DNA from: Adhaeribacter_A terreus
Lineage (GTDB): Bacteria > Bacteroidota > Bacteroidia > Cytophagales > Hymenobacteraceae
Assembly (NCBI RefSeq): GCF_042657365.1
Contig: NZ_JBHSKT010000001.1
Location: 655,057 to 719,056 of the forward strand
DNA length: 64,000 bases
Reading direction: 5' to 3'
The notes beneath the pieces were generated by a model that was given only the letters and a program-made list of their open reading frames with translations, made no database searches and was not told the origin of the DNA. Positions 23,156 through 32,076 of the stretch are shown one piece after another. Each line of letters begins with the position of its first letter. Within the stretch, counting starts at the first letter, position 1. Position numbers and translations under genes: made by a program.

Positions 23156-25798
23156 CTAGCGGTTCTGGTAAGTTTGCTGACGGGTAAATTTCAGGTCGCG
23201 GAGAATAGAAGATTTCACGTTTATGTTTACATAATACCCCTGCGCATACCCGAACGGCGTCCAGCCAATACTCATTTCCCAGCAATGCAGATCGCGGTAA
23301 AGGTCTATTTTAGTAAAGGAAACATTCTTATTTACCATATCATATCCCGAGCTGAACGCCACTTTCCATTTTTCGCTCGGGTTCACAGTGCCGTGCACCA
23401 TTATATTGCGGTTCTGGGAAGGTTCTTGACCTCTTTGCAAATACCGAGGGTTAAAATAGGTAGCATTAAAGCCCAAAAATAAGGACCATTTAATGTCAAA
23501 ATCCACATATTCGGGCAGCGAACCCGCTACCGTTTGCGGGAAGGTGGTAGGCTGCGTTTCCGGGCCAACCGGGTAGGCATTGGTACTTTCCCGTTTTTCG
23601 CGTTTCCAGTTTTCCGGGTTCAGGTCGGTGCTCAGGTCAATGCTGGCGTCAGTAAAGCGGGCCAGACTGAAATTACCCCGTTCAAATTCATATTCGGTTA
23701 TGCGTCTGCCATTATAAAATTGGTAAGGGCTGAAATTAAAGCGCATGGTAACGCTAATGCGGTCAAATAAATTGGTGTTCAGCTGAATTAAAAGATCGCT
23801 CAGGTTAAACGAATCAGCCGCAAAATTATATCCGCCGCTTGCCGTCAGGTTATCGATCAGTTTAACTTTGTCGAACCCGGTTATCGTATCTTTTTTCGAT
23901 ACTTTTTTCATTTCCACGGAGTTGCGCAAGCTGAAATTGAGCGAGCTTTGCGGAAACGGCGAGGGTGCACCATAAAGTAAACCACTGTAGCGGGATAGTC
24001 TCTGAGTGCCTTTCTCGTTGTTTAGCTTTGGCAACGTCTCGTAAAAATCGTAGCGCGGGTCACCAAAATCGGGGCTGAAATTGTAAGAAACGGCCGGGTT
24101 AACTACGTGGCGGATCGCTTTAATCTTTTTGCCCTTGAAATTATACATGCCGTAGATCTGGGTGCTTAAACTTGCCCCGGCAGAATAATTATAAATGCGG
24201 CTGAAGCGGGAAAGTGTATCGGTTACAATGGTGTCTTTGCCGGCCGGAGTTTGTGTAAACTGGTAATCTAGGCGTTTGAACTGCCACGATTCGCGGTAGG
24301 CTACATTCGGCGAGAAATTCAAATACTTCAGAATTTTATAACTTCCCAGGCTTATATTAAAGTTGTGTTCCGCACCGTATTGTCCGTTAGCAAGCATACG
24401 GCCAAAATCTTTGGCAAAATCAAGCGTATCGCGGCCTACCCGATTGGTAAAACGGTTCTGGGCATTCAGGCGGTAAGTAAAGTAAGCCTGGTTCGTAATG
24501 TTTTCGTACCAGGCGCCGGTTGGCACTTCCGGAGCAAGCCAGCGGAAAGGGTAAAGGCTGTTAGTTCCCAATGTGAAATCGGGCAGGTTAAACGTAACTT
24601 CCTTGGTTTGTACGTTCTGGAAATGGCTGGCCCGGATATCATAATTTATCGGCGCATTCGGCAAAGACCGGGAATAAGAAACCGATGACTGGAACGTAGA
24701 AGAAAGATATTGTCCGGGATCGGTGGCATTCACTTTATTATAGCTCGAAGAACCGGCGTTTACACTGGCAGTAAAACGGCCGCGGCCACCCAGCGATTCC
24801 GGTGAGTGATTCCAGCGTACCCAATACGTTTTAGTCTGAGGCCGGAATAATCTGGGCGGGCCAACGCTAGCATCTGTAGAAGGGATTGGGTCAGGAGCGT
24901 TAAACGTGCTGTGCTCAAAGCTGAAATTACCCCGGTACTTGTAGCGTTTATAATAATCGCCGTGCACCGAAAGGCCATAATCACCTAACGAGTAAATATC
25001 GCCCATAAAACGCATGCCCAAATAATCGTTCACAGCCCAGTAATAACCGCCGTTGCGCAGGTAAAAGCCTCGTTCCCGTGTTTCGCCAAAAGTTGGTATT
25101 ATTATACCGGAAGCGCGTTTTTTAGGCGTAGGGAATAAACCAAACAAAAAGCCCAGCGGGGTAGGTACATCGCCGATCCAGAGGTTGAAAGGACCGGTAA
25201 TTACTTTTTTGCCCGGCTCCACTTTCATTTTGTGCGCATTTATAAAAAAGTGCGGATGTTTCAGGTCGCAGGTTGTGTATTGCGCATTCTGCCCGAAAAG
25301 CTCGTTGTCGGCATTTTTCTTTACCACTTCGGCGTGAATGTAGCCTTCGCCTTGTTTGGTTATGGCCCCGGTAATTTTTCCGCGTTTGGTCTTATAATTG
25401 TAAGCCATTTTTTCGGCTTCGTACATTTCTTCGCCGTCTTTAAAAATGGGCGTGCCCATGAGCTTGCCGGCAGAATCGGGCACGCCGTTTGCGTAGAGGG
25501 TACTCGTTTCCCAGTTTATCTGAATTTGCTCGGCTACTAAAGAAGTGGTTCCATAATCGATCTTGGCATCGCCGAAAAGGTACATGATCTTCTGTACCAC
25601 ATCGAAGCGGATAGAATCGCGGGCCGAATAGTTGATGGTGGTTTCTACGCCGCCTTTGCGGGCTGCACTTACCCGTACCGTATCGGGGGTTTGGGCAATA
25701 GTATCGGGTGGGGTTACCTGAGCCAGAAGGCCTCCGGTTATCCCGAAAACAAACAGAATCAGCAGGGCGATTCTGAAAATGTAGGCTGGCGTTTTCAG
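23156..25798 (-). CDS. lptD: LptD-like LPS assembly outer-membrane protein
   Basis: About 880 aa. It has an OstA/LptA-like N-terminal domain (YLFGDAKIDYGTTSLVAEQI, ANGVPDSAGKLMGTPIF) and a large C-terminal barrel, the layout of the protein that places LPS in the outer leaflet. The open frame runs from a stop at 25817-25819. Nearest conventional start is GTG at 25600, but the 66 codons before it encode a clear signal peptide (FRIALLILFVFGITGG, ending LLAQ). No ATG, GTG or TTG precedes that peptide in frame. I therefore propose the CTG at 25798 (KTPAYIFRIALL follows), 28 nt after an exact -7 box. A sequencing error is the alternative. Confidence 0.75.
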   Translation of the reverse strand: MKTPAYIFRIALLILFVFGITGGLLAQVTPPDTIAQTPDTVRVSAARKGGVETTINYSARDSIRFDVVQKIMYLFGDAKIDYGTTSLVAEQIQINWETSTLYANGVPDSAGKLMGTPIFKDGEEMYEAEKMAYNYKTKRGKITGAITKQGEGYIHAEVVKKNADNELFGQNAQYTTCDLKHPHFFINAHKMKVEPGKKVITGPFNLWIGDVPTPLGFLFGLFPTPKKRASGIIIPTFGETRERGFYLRNGGYYWAVNDYLGMRFMGDIYSLGDYGLSVHGDYYKRYKYRGNFSFEHSTFNAPDPIPSTDASVGPPRLFRPQTKTYWVRWNHSPESLGGRGRFTASVNAGSSSYNKVNATDPGQYLSSTFQSSVSYSRSLPNAPINYDIRASHFQNVQTKEVTFNLPDFTLGTNSLYPFRWLAPEVPTGAWYENITNQAYFTYRLNAQNRFTNRVGRDTLDFAKDFGRMLANGQYGAEHNFNISLGSYKILKYLNFSPNVAYRESWQFKRLDYQFTQTPAGKDTIVTDTLSRFSRIYNYSAGASLSTQIYGMYNFKGKKIKAIRHVVNPAVSYNFSPDFGDPRYDFYETLPKLNNEKGTQRLSRYSGLLYGAPSPFPQSSLNFSLRNSVEMKKVSKKDTITGFDKVKLIDNLTASGGYNFAADSFNLSDLLIQLNTNLFDRISVTMRFNFSPYQFYNGRRITEYEFERGNFSLARFTDASIDLSTDLNPENWKREKRESTNAYPVGPETQPTTFPQTVAGSLPEYVDFDIKWSLFLGFNATYFNPRYLQRGQEPSQNRNIMVHGTVNPSEKWKVAFSSGYDMVNKNVSFTKIDLYRDLHCWEMSIGWTPFGYAQGYYVNINVKSSILRDLKFTRQQTYQNR

Positions 25799-25826
25799 TT
25801 TATGGTAAAATTTTGCTTATTTTGTA

Positions 25827-25858
25827 CAAAGTTATAGGTTTCGCTTTAAGTAACGCAA
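25827..25858 (-). promoter_or_regulatory. Promoter of the LptD-like gene
   Basis: On the minus strand TTG (25856-25858), 21 nt, then TAACTTTG (25827-25834). Its position places the transcript start only about 20-25 nt before the proposed CTG start. Confidence 0.55.
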
Positions 25859-25861
25859 CTC

Positions 25862-26641
25862 GTGAAAAATATTGTAACCGTTTCCGTTTTAGCGATTTTT
25901 TTTGTTCTAGGTTCTTTTACGGGTACTTCCCGGAAGGCTTTCAGGTTACGTACAGTTGTAATTGATGCGGGCCACGGAGGCAAAGATCCTGGTTGCAACG
26001 GTCGCCATTCCAAAGAAGCGCATATTGCCCTAAAAGTTGCCCTGCAATTGGGCGGCTACATCGAAAAAGAAATGCCGGATGTAAAAGTTATTTACACCCG
26101 TAAAACCGATACGTTCGTAGAGCTTATTGACCGGGCGGGCATTGCTAATAAAAACCGCGCCGATCTCTTTATATCCATCCATTGTAACTCCGGGCCGTCA
26201 ACTGCTTTTGGCACCGAAACGTATTGCATGGGGTTGCACACTTCCGATGGTAATTTAAAAGTTGCCAAACGCGAAAACGCCGTAATTCTGGAAGAAGAGA
26301 ACTATCAGGAAAAATATAACGGTTTCGACCCTAATTCGGCGCAGAGCCACATTATGTTCGCTTTGTACCAGAGTGCTTATATAGAAAACAGCCTGCGCTT
26401 TGCCCAGAAAGTAGAACACCAGTTCAAGCATAAAGTAGGGCGGAGCAGCCGCGGTGTAAAGCAAGCCGGCCTTTTGGTACTCTGGAAAAGTGCTATGCCA
26501 AGCGCCCTGATAGAACTCGGGTTTTTAACCAATAATAACGAAGAAAAATACCTCAACGATAAATTGGGGCAAACGTATATGGCTTCAGGAATATATAGGG
26601 CTTTTAAAGACTATAAGTTAGAACTGGAAGCCATGAATTAA
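25862..26641 (+). CDS. N-acetylmuramoyl-L-alanine amidase (Amidase_3)
   Basis: 259 aa periplasmic zinc enzyme that cuts the stem peptide from peptidoglycan. GTG start, short signal-like hydrophobic segment (VSVLAIFFVLGSFTG), then the catalytic domain: VVIDAGHGGKDPG (zinc His), EAHIALKVALQLGG (zinc Glu), ADLFISIHCNSG (zinc His), and ALIELGFLTNNNEE (catalytic Glu). No SPOR or LysM domain. Start lies opposite the lptD promoter; the MCE-domain gene follows after 15 nt. Confidence 0.93.
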   Translation: MKNIVTVSVLAIFFVLGSFTGTSRKAFRLRTVVIDAGHGGKDPGCNGRHSKEAHIALKVALQLGGYIEKEMPDVKVIYTRKTDTFVELIDRAGIANKNRADLFISIHCNSGPSTAFGTETYCMGLHTSDGNLKVAKRENAVILEEENYQEKYNGFDPNSAQSHIMFALYQSAYIENSLRFAQKVEHQFKHKVGRSSRGVKQAGLLVLWKSAMPSALIELGFLTNNNEEKYLNDKLGQTYMASGIYRAFKDYKLELEAMN

Positions 26642-26656
26642 GCTAATAAAATCTCC

Positions 26657-27694
26657 GTGAGAATTACTAAAGAAGTTAAAGTTGCCCTGCTGGGTATTGC
26701 TGCTGCTGTTGCCTTATATTTTGGATATACTTTTTTACGGGGAAGCAATCTTTTCTCAGATACCCGTACTTATTATGCCCTTTACGATTCGGTAGATGGC
26801 CTTACCATTTCCAACCCGGTTTTACTGAACGGGGTGAAGATCGGGATTGTGCAGGACGTAAAACTGCAGCCACAGAACAAAAACCGCATTCTGGTTACCA
26901 TGGATATCAACGAAGATATTGACGTGGGCGATTCTACCGTTGCAAGCCTTTCGAGCAGCTCTATTCTGGGGGGTAAAGCCATAACGCTGATGATGCGCGC
27001 CAACACCCGGCGGTATGAAGGCGGCGATACGCTGATCTCGTTCACCGAAAAAAGCCTGACCGATATGCTTACCGCCAAAGCCATGCCGCTGATGGGTAGC
27101 GTAGATTCTACCTTGATCAAGATCAATTCCTTCTTCGATAAAGACGCTAAAAAAAGCATGCAGGCTACCATGCTCAACGCGCAGGCTTCTACCGAGGCCA
27201 TGAAGAATATTCTGCTCATGAACCAGCGGAACATGCACGAAATTACCACCAACCTGAGCGAGTTGACCTATAGCCTGAAAGCCACTCAACGCAAGTTCGA
27301 TCACCTGGCCGGCAATCTTACTTCCATTACCGATACGCTTAAAAATTCGGAATTGAACGCCGCGATCCGGAACATGAACGCTACTGTAACCGAAGCGCAG
27401 ATGGCCGTGAAGAAATTCAACGAAAACAACGGTACGCTGGGCAAACTCATGAACGACGATTCGCTATACAATAACCTGAACAGCACTGCCAAAAACATGG
27501 ATGCCTTAATGGTAGACCTGAAAGCGAACCCGAAACGTTACGTACACTTCTCAGTTTTCGGCAAATCGGCGGGCAGCGGCGATACCAAAATTGAAAAAGC
27601 CAATATTGTAGCGCCAAAAGGTACCGGTCCGGTTATTATTAAAGAAACCAACACCGTAGATACTTCCGGAAAATCTGCCCCAACTACGAAATAG
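26657..27694 (+). CDS. MCE/MlaD-family lipid-transport protein
   Basis: 345 aa, GTG start. An N-terminal membrane anchor (VKVALLGIAAAVALYFGYTF) is followed by one MCE domain (YALYDSVDGLTISNPVLLNG, VKIGIVQDVKL, SSSILGGKAITL) and a long helical tail. MlaD-type proteins form hexameric rings with an ABC transporter and move phospholipids between membranes. No permease or ATPase gene is adjacent. Probably co-transcribed with the amidase and ended by the paired-element hairpin at 27716. Confidence 0.9.
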   Translation: MRITKEVKVALLGIAAAVALYFGYTFLRGSNLFSDTRTYYALYDSVDGLTISNPVLLNGVKIGIVQDVKLQPQNKNRILVTMDINEDIDVGDSTVASLSSSSILGGKAITLMMRANTRRYEGGDTLISFTEKSLTDMLTAKAMPLMGSVDSTLIKINSFFDKDAKKSMQATMLNAQASTEAMKNILLMNQRNMHEITTNLSELTYSLKATQRKFDHLAGNLTSITDTLKNSELNAAIRNMNATVTEAQMAVKKFNENNGTLGKLMNDDSLYNNLNSTAKNMDALMVDLKANPKRYVHFSVFGKSAGSGDTKIEKANIVAPKGTGPVIIKETNTVDTSGKSAPTTK

Positions 27695-27715
27695 ATATTG
27701 CTAAAATCACTTCAG

Positions 27716-27754
27716 AAAACGCTATACTTTTGAGCTCTAAAAGTATAGCGTTTT
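27716..27754. terminator. Terminator hairpin made of two inverted ACGSTA cores
   Basis: AAAACGCTATACTTTT (27716-27731) and AAAAGTATAGCGTTTT (27739-27754) are exact complements around GAGCTCT, followed by a run of T. It lies 22 nt after the MlaD-like stop. Confidence 0.85.
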
Positions 27755-27767
27755 TTTTTGTGCGCTT

Positions 27768-27798
27768 AAAAACCGTATGCTTTTCTGGTTAAAAACTC
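27768..27798 (+). repeat. ACGSTA element, diverged tandem copy
   Basis: AAAAACCGTATGCTTTT, then CTGGTTAAAAACTC. It precedes the next copy by one element length (31 nt). Confidence 0.55.
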
Positions 27799-27826
27799 AA
27801 AACGCTATACTTTTGGGCTGAAAAAC
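27799..27826 (+). repeat. ACGSTA dispersed element, copy
   Basis: AAAACGCTATACTTTT, then GGGCTGAAAAAC. It contains TACTTTTG, which also fits the TAnnTTTG promoter box. Confidence 0.8.
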
Positions 27827-27853
27827 TGGTTCGGGGGCTTTGGCAAATTTTAG

Positions 27854-27861
27854 TAACTTTG
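27854..27861 (+). promoter_or_regulatory. -7 promoter box of the carboxylase gene
   Basis: TAACTTTG, exact TAnnTTTG, 55 nt before the start at 27917. No TTG at ideal distance. Confidence 0.45.
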
Positions 27862-27916
27862 CCTGACCGGCTTTTTCAGCTGGAATTGTTTTTTCATTTC
27901 TCATCTTGCTCCTTCA

Positions 27917-29545
27917 ATGGATATCGAATTTAATAAGAACGAAGACGCGCTGAAGCAACTCAGTTTTCAGCTGAAAACCAGACTCAAGAAAATACACCTC
28001 GGCGGCGGCGAAAAGAACATTGCCAAACAACACGCCAAAGGCAAACTTACCGCCCGCGAACGCATCGATTATTTAATAGACGACGAATCGGAATTCCTGG
28101 AAATTGGTGCTTTTGCCGGCGATGGCATGTATAAAGAATACGGCGGTTGCCCGAGCGGCGGCGTAGTTACCGGAATCGGTTACGTAAAAGGCCGTCAGGT
28201 AATGATCGTAGCCAACGATGCCACGGTGAAAGCCGGCGCCTGGTTCCCGATTACCGCCAAGAAAAATCTGCGCGCCCAGGAAATTGCCATGGAAAACAAA
28301 CTTCCGGTAATTTACTTAGTAGACAGCGCCGGCGTTTTCTTACCGATGCAGGACGAAATTTTCCCCGATAAAGAACACTTTGGCCGCATGTTCCGCAACA
28401 ATGCCATTATGAGTTCTATGGGAATCGTGCAGATCTCGGCCATTATGGGAAGCTGCGTAGCCGGCGGTGCTTATCTGCCTATTATGAGCGACGAAGCCAT
28501 GATCGTGGACCAGACCGGTTCTATTTTCCTGGCAGGTTCTTATTTAGTAAAAGCAGCCATCGGCGAAAGCATCGATAACGAAACCTTGGGCGGCGCCACT
28601 ACTCATTCCGAAATTTCCGGCGTAACCGACTATAAATTCCAGACCGACCAGGAATGCCTGGATGCGATCCGCAATATTTTCGATAAAATGGGCGACTACG
28701 ACAAAGCCGGTTTTAACCGCGCTACGCCTGCCAAACCAAAGCTCGACGAAAAAGAGATCTACGGTTTACTGCCAACCGACCGCGTAAAGCCTTACGATGT
28801 AATGGACATTATCAACCGTTTGGTAGACAATTCGGAATTCGAGCCTTACAAAGACCTTTACGGCCAGACTCTGGTATGCGGCTTAGCCAGAATTGACGGT
28901 TGGGCTGTAGGAATCGTGGCGAACCAGCGCAAGATCGTAAAAAGCAAAAAAGGCGAAATGCAGATGGGCGGCGTAATTTATTCCGACTCTGCCGACAAAG
29001 CTGCCCGCTTTATTATGAACTGCAACCAGAAGAAAATTCCGTTGGTTTTCCTGCAGGACGTTTCGGGTTTCATGGTGGGTTCAAAATCGGAGCACGGCGG
29101 CATTATTAAAGACGGCGCTAAAATGGTGAATGCTATGGCGAACTCCGTAGTACCAAAATTCACGATCTTAATTGGTAACTCATACGGTGCGGGCAACTAT
29201 GCCATGTGCGGCAAAGCTTACGACCCACGGTTAATTTACGCCTGGCCAACCGCGCAACTTGCGGTAATGAGCGGTGCTTCCGCAGCTAAAACCTTATTGC
29301 AAATTCAGGTGTCAAGCTTACAAGCCAAAGGCGAAGAAATTACCCCGGAAGCCGAAAAAGAACTTTTAGACAAGATCACGGCCCGCTACAACGAGCAACT
29401 TTCACCGTATTACGCGGCTTCCCGTTTATGGGTAGATGGCATCATCGATCCGCTGGAAACCCGCAAGGTAATTTCCATGGGTATAGAAGCTGCGAATCAT
29501 GCACCTATTGAGAAACCGTTTAACGTAGGCGTTATCCAAACGTGA
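27917..29545 (+). CDS. Acyl-CoA carboxylase beta subunit (propionyl-CoA carboxylase type)
   Basis: 542 aa carboxyltransferase subunit. Family landmarks: KGKLTARERIDYLIDDESEF, the acyl-CoA oxyanion region GSCVAGGAYLPIMSDEAMIV, and the second-half IGNSYGAGNYAMCGKAYDPR with WPTAQLAVMSG. It transfers carboxyl from biotin to an acyl-CoA, most likely propionyl-CoA, giving methylmalonyl-CoA for the mutase encoded at 50.8-55.3 kb. The biotin carboxylase and carrier subunits are not in the window, so methylcrotonyl-CoA specificity cannot be excluded. Confidence 0.9.
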   Translation: MDIEFNKNEDALKQLSFQLKTRLKKIHLGGGEKNIAKQHAKGKLTARERIDYLIDDESEFLEIGAFAGDGMYKEYGGCPSGGVVTGIGYVKGRQVMIVANDATVKAGAWFPITAKKNLRAQEIAMENKLPVIYLVDSAGVFLPMQDEIFPDKEHFGRMFRNNAIMSSMGIVQISAIMGSCVAGGAYLPIMSDEAMIVDQTGSIFLAGSYLVKAAIGESIDNETLGGATTHSEISGVTDYKFQTDQECLDAIRNIFDKMGDYDKAGFNRATPAKPKLDEKEIYGLLPTDRVKPYDVMDIINRLVDNSEFEPYKDLYGQTLVCGLARIDGWAVGIVANQRKIVKSKKGEMQMGGVIYSDSADKAARFIMNCNQKKIPLVFLQDVSGFMVGSKSEHGGIIKDGAKMVNAMANSVVPKFTILIGNSYGAGNYAMCGKAYDPRLIYAWPTAQLAVMSGASAAKTLLQIQVSSLQAKGEEITPEAEKELLDKITARYNEQLSPYYAASRLWVDGIIDPLETRKVISMGIEAANHAPIEKPFNVGVIQT

Positions 29546-29551
29546 TTTATT

Positions 29552-29579
29552 AATTAAAAATTATGAATTAGAAATTAGA
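29552..29579. repeat. Left arm of 28-bp AT-rich inverted repeat
   Basis: AATTAAAAATTATGAATTAG plus AAATTAGA. It pairs with 29632-29659, 25 of 28 matching in inverted orientation, and encloses a small stem ATGTCGTG / CGCGGCAT. Confidence 0.6.
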
Positions 29580-29631
29580 AATGTCGTGCTTGTAATAACG
29601 CGGCATTTTTAATTTCGTATTCTGATAAATA

Positions 29632-29659
29632 TCTAATTTTTAATTTCTAATTTTTAATT
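29632..29659. repeat. Right arm of 28-bp AT-rich inverted repeat
   Basis: TCTAATTTTTAATTTCTAAT plus TTTTAATT, inverted partner of 29552-29579. It ends 8 nt before the TTG start of the next gene. Confidence 0.6.
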
Positions 29660-29667
29660 GACGAAGT

Positions 29668-30546
29668 TTGACCAACAAAGAAATAAAAGCGCTGATATCG
29701 CTGCTGGAAGATGAAGACCCGGAGATCAGCCGGCATGTGGGCGAACAAATAAACAGCTTAGGCGATGCTATTATTCCTTTTCTGGAAGAAGCCTGGGAAG
29801 AAACCCTAAGTCCTGATTTTCAGAAAAAGCTCGAAGACCTCATTCATAACCTGCAGTTTTCAGCGTTAAAAAGCCGCTTAATTGCCTGGAAAGAAGAAGG
29901 CGCAACGGATCTGATTCGGGGCATCTGGCTCGTGAATACATACCAATATCCGGACGTAGAATTTGCCAGCATCACCAAAGCGATCGAACAGATCTATTAC
30001 GAAGCCTGGCTGCACGTGAAACCCGAAATGCATCCTTACGACCAGGTAAAAGCCCTGAATCATGCGTTTTTCAAGATCAATAAATTTTCGGCGAATACGG
30101 TTAATTTTCATGCCCCATCCAACTCCATGTTGCATTTGGTGCTGGAATCGAAACGTGGAAATCCGTTAACGCTTTGCGTAATTTATTTGACCATTGCTCA
30201 GAAACTTGGCTTGCCGGTATATGGCGTAAACCTGCCGAATTTGTTTGTCCTTACCTATAAACACGAAATTCTGGATCAGTTTTACATTAACGTATACAAT
30301 AAAGGCCTGATTTTAACCAAAACCGATATTGATAATTACCTGCTGCAACTGAACCTGAACCCCGTAGAGATATTTTATGAACCCTGCGGCAATCTGGCCA
30401 TTGTGCAGCGTTCCCTCCGTAACCTAGCTTTCAGCTTCGAAAAAATGAACGACCTGGAAAAAGCCGCCGAAGTAACCATGCTCCTCGATGCTATTACTGA
30501 TGATAAAGACAACCTGAATATTTCCGGCGAAGAGGACGAAGAATAA
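29668..30546 (+). CDS. SirB1/transglutaminase-like family protein
   Basis: 292 aa, TTG start. The SirB1-type transglutaminase-like core is seen at KRGNPLTLCVIYLTIAQKLG and LPVYGVNLPNLFVLTYK, with a helical N-terminal repeat region (LISLLEDEDPEISRHVGEQI) and a tetratricopeptide-like end (RSLRNLAFSFEKMNDLEKAA). Proteolytic or scaffolding activity is unproven for the family. A cysteine is present in LTLCVIY, but catalytic residues cannot be assigned here. An ACGSTA element begins at the base after the stop. Confidence 0.8.
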   Translation: MTNKEIKALISLLEDEDPEISRHVGEQINSLGDAIIPFLEEAWEETLSPDFQKKLEDLIHNLQFSALKSRLIAWKEEGATDLIRGIWLVNTYQYPDVEFASITKAIEQIYYEAWLHVKPEMHPYDQVKALNHAFFKINKFSANTVNFHAPSNSMLHLVLESKRGNPLTLCVIYLTIAQKLGLPVYGVNLPNLFVLTYKHEILDQFYINVYNKGLILTKTDIDNYLLQLNLNPVEIFYEPCGNLAIVQRSLRNLAFSFEKMNDLEKAAEVTMLLDAITDDKDNLNISGEEDEE

Positions 30547-30573
30547 AAAACGCTATGCTTTTAGCACGAAAAA
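30547..30573 (+). repeat. ACGSTA dispersed element, copy
   Basis: AAAACGCTATGCTTTT, then AGCACGAAAAA. It starts immediately after the stop codon and runs into the terminator arm. Confidence 0.8.
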
Positions 30574-30602
30574 CCCGCAACTGAATTTCCGGCTGCGGGT
30601 TT
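30571..30602. terminator. Bidirectional intrinsic terminator
   Basis: Arms AAACCCGCA and TGCGGGTTT, 14-nt loop. It is between convergent genes and fused to the tail of an ACGSTA element. Confidence 0.65.
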
Positions 30603-30609
30603 CTGTTTT

Positions 30610-30637
30610 AAAACGCTATGGTTTACAGATTAAAAAC
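30610..30637 (+). repeat. ACGSTA dispersed element, copy
   Basis: AAAACGCTATGGTTTA, then CAGATTAAAAAC. It follows the terminator and is followed by a TTAATCATTAATC run (30638-30662). Confidence 0.65.
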
Positions 30638-30662
30638 AATTAATCATTAATCATTAATCAAT
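30638..30662. repeat. Low-complexity TTAATCATTAATC repeat
   Basis: Three tandem units of TTAATCA type overlapping the stop codon of the redoxin gene. Confidence 0.5.
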
Positions 30663-31254
30663 ACTTCTTGATCAAACAACCCGTTGCCCGTTTATCGAAA
30701 GCCTGCACATTGCGGTCGTTCAGCACGGCTTCTATGGCGTTGCGGAGGTAGGTATCTTTCACGCCACTTTCCAGCTGCGGATTATCGTCAATAGCGCCTT
30801 TGTATTTCAGAATAAAATCTTTGCCGGCGCCATGTAATACAAAAACTTCCGGGGTTTTGGTGGCGCCAAATTGCTGGCTGATTTTCTGACCTTCGTCGGC
30901 TAAATACGGGAATGTGTAATTACGCTCGCTTACTTTTTTGGCCATATCAGCTACCGTTTCACCGTCTTCTGCGCCAATGGCCGGGTTTATGAAAAGGAAT
31001 CTTACGCCGCGGTTCTGGTACGTATTATTCAGGCTTACCAGGCGGTTTTCGTAGAGTTTGGAGTAAGGGCAAAGGTTGTTGGTAAAAACCAGCACTACTG
31101 TTTTGGTGCCCGCAAAATCATGCAGCGAAACCTGCCGGCCGTTTGCATCTTTCAGCGTGAAATCGGCTACTTTCTGGCCCAGCTGGTAACCACTCTGCGC
31201 TAAAACGTTGAGCGAAAGCAATAAAAAAACGAATACAGAACTAAATGCTTTCAT
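30658..31254 (-). CDS. Secreted AhpC/TSA-type redoxin
   Basis: 198 aa. A signal peptide (MKAFSSVFVFLLLSLNVLAQ) is followed by a thioredoxin-like fold: VADFTLKDANGRQVSLHDFA and VVLVFTNNLCPYSKLYENRL, then TKTPEVFVLHGAGKD. Only one cysteine lies at the active-site position (CPYS), so it resembles peroxiredoxin-like or redox-inactive members rather than a CxxC thioredoxin. The ATG at 31254 is chosen; 31269 is possible. It follows the phosphopantetheinyl transferase stop by 4 nt. Confidence 0.8.
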   Translation of the reverse strand: MKAFSSVFVFLLLSLNVLAQSGYQLGQKVADFTLKDANGRQVSLHDFAGTKTVVLVFTNNLCPYSKLYENRLVSLNNTYQNRGVRFLFINPAIGAEDGETVADMAKKVSERNYTFPYLADEGQKISQQFGATKTPEVFVLHGAGKDFILKYKGAIDDNPQLESGVKDTYLRNAIEAVLNDRNVQAFDKRATGCLIKKY

Positions 31255-31258
31255 AAGT

Positions 31259-31912
31259 TTAATTTTCATTTTCGGGTGAAGCCAGGCAGTATGTAAGCAT
31301 GAAATTATCGAAATTTTCGAAGTGAACGGTAAAATTCCGCTGAAAGTTATGAAGCAGCACTTCGCCCTGCAAAACACCTTTTTCTACTGCCGGAACCGGA
31401 CCTACTGCCAAGTTTTCTTTGAACAGCAACTTTTTGCGGCTGTACATTTTATACAAAGTTTCTTTGGCGCTCCAATACAAACAGGTTTTCTTCAGATCCT
31501 GATCGGCTTGTTGCAGTTCCTTGTCGCTCAGGAATTTAGAAGCTATTTTCAGGATCTTTTCTCTGATAATTTCAATATCTATGCCAACTTCAAAAGTATC
31601 GGAAAGCAGCACGGCCACTAACCCGCCGCTTTGGGAAATAGAAGCTTCGTAAGTCGTGCCGGAAAATTCGGGTTTGCCGTTTTCGTTCGAAGAAATTTCG
31701 AAAGGTTCGGGAGTAAAATCCTGCAAAAGGAGGTATGCCAGAATGCGGCTGGCAAGCCATTCCAGCTGCCGCTGCTGGCTTTTAAACTGCGGAATTTCCT
31801 GCTGTGGGCGCAATTTTCGGAAGAGCAGCGTTAGTTCTTCTGTGGTTTCGGTAATTTGCCAGAAACCTAAAAAAGTAGCATCGTTAATTTCGCGGAGGTC
31901 GGTAAGCGGCAC
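31259..31912 (-). CDS. 4'-phosphopantetheinyl transferase superfamily protein
   Basis: 217 aa. It attaches the CoA phosphopantetheine arm to carrier proteins. The magnesium-binding motif VGIDIEI and the catalytic WSAKETLYKMY are present in correct order, in a length typical of Sfp/AcpT-type enzymes. The target is probably the fatty-acid acyl carrier protein, or a secondary-metabolism carrier. Its ATG lies within 165 nt of the divergent WD40 gene. Confidence 0.9.
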   Translation of the reverse strand: MPLTDLREINDATFLGFWQITETTEELTLLFRKLRPQQEIPQFKSQQRQLEWLASRILAYLLLQDFTPEPFEISSNENGKPEFSGTTYEASISQSGGLVAVLLSDTFEVGIDIEIIREKILKIASKFLSDKELQQADQDLKKTCLYWSAKETLYKMYSRKKLLFKENLAVGPVPAVEKGVLQGEVLLHNFQRNFTVHFENFDNFMLTYCLASPENEN

Positions 31913-32076
31913 GGGAATTTTGATCGGGTTTTTGCAGTTTTTACAAACCAGCTTGAAGCTGTTTTTTCAGCTAGACAAATAAAACAAGGTTTTGGTTGGC
32001 CCGAAAGGAAAATAAAATCCGTACTTCGCCCGAAACTTTGTAAATTTATAAAATAAAACCAATTCTGTATTCAAAA

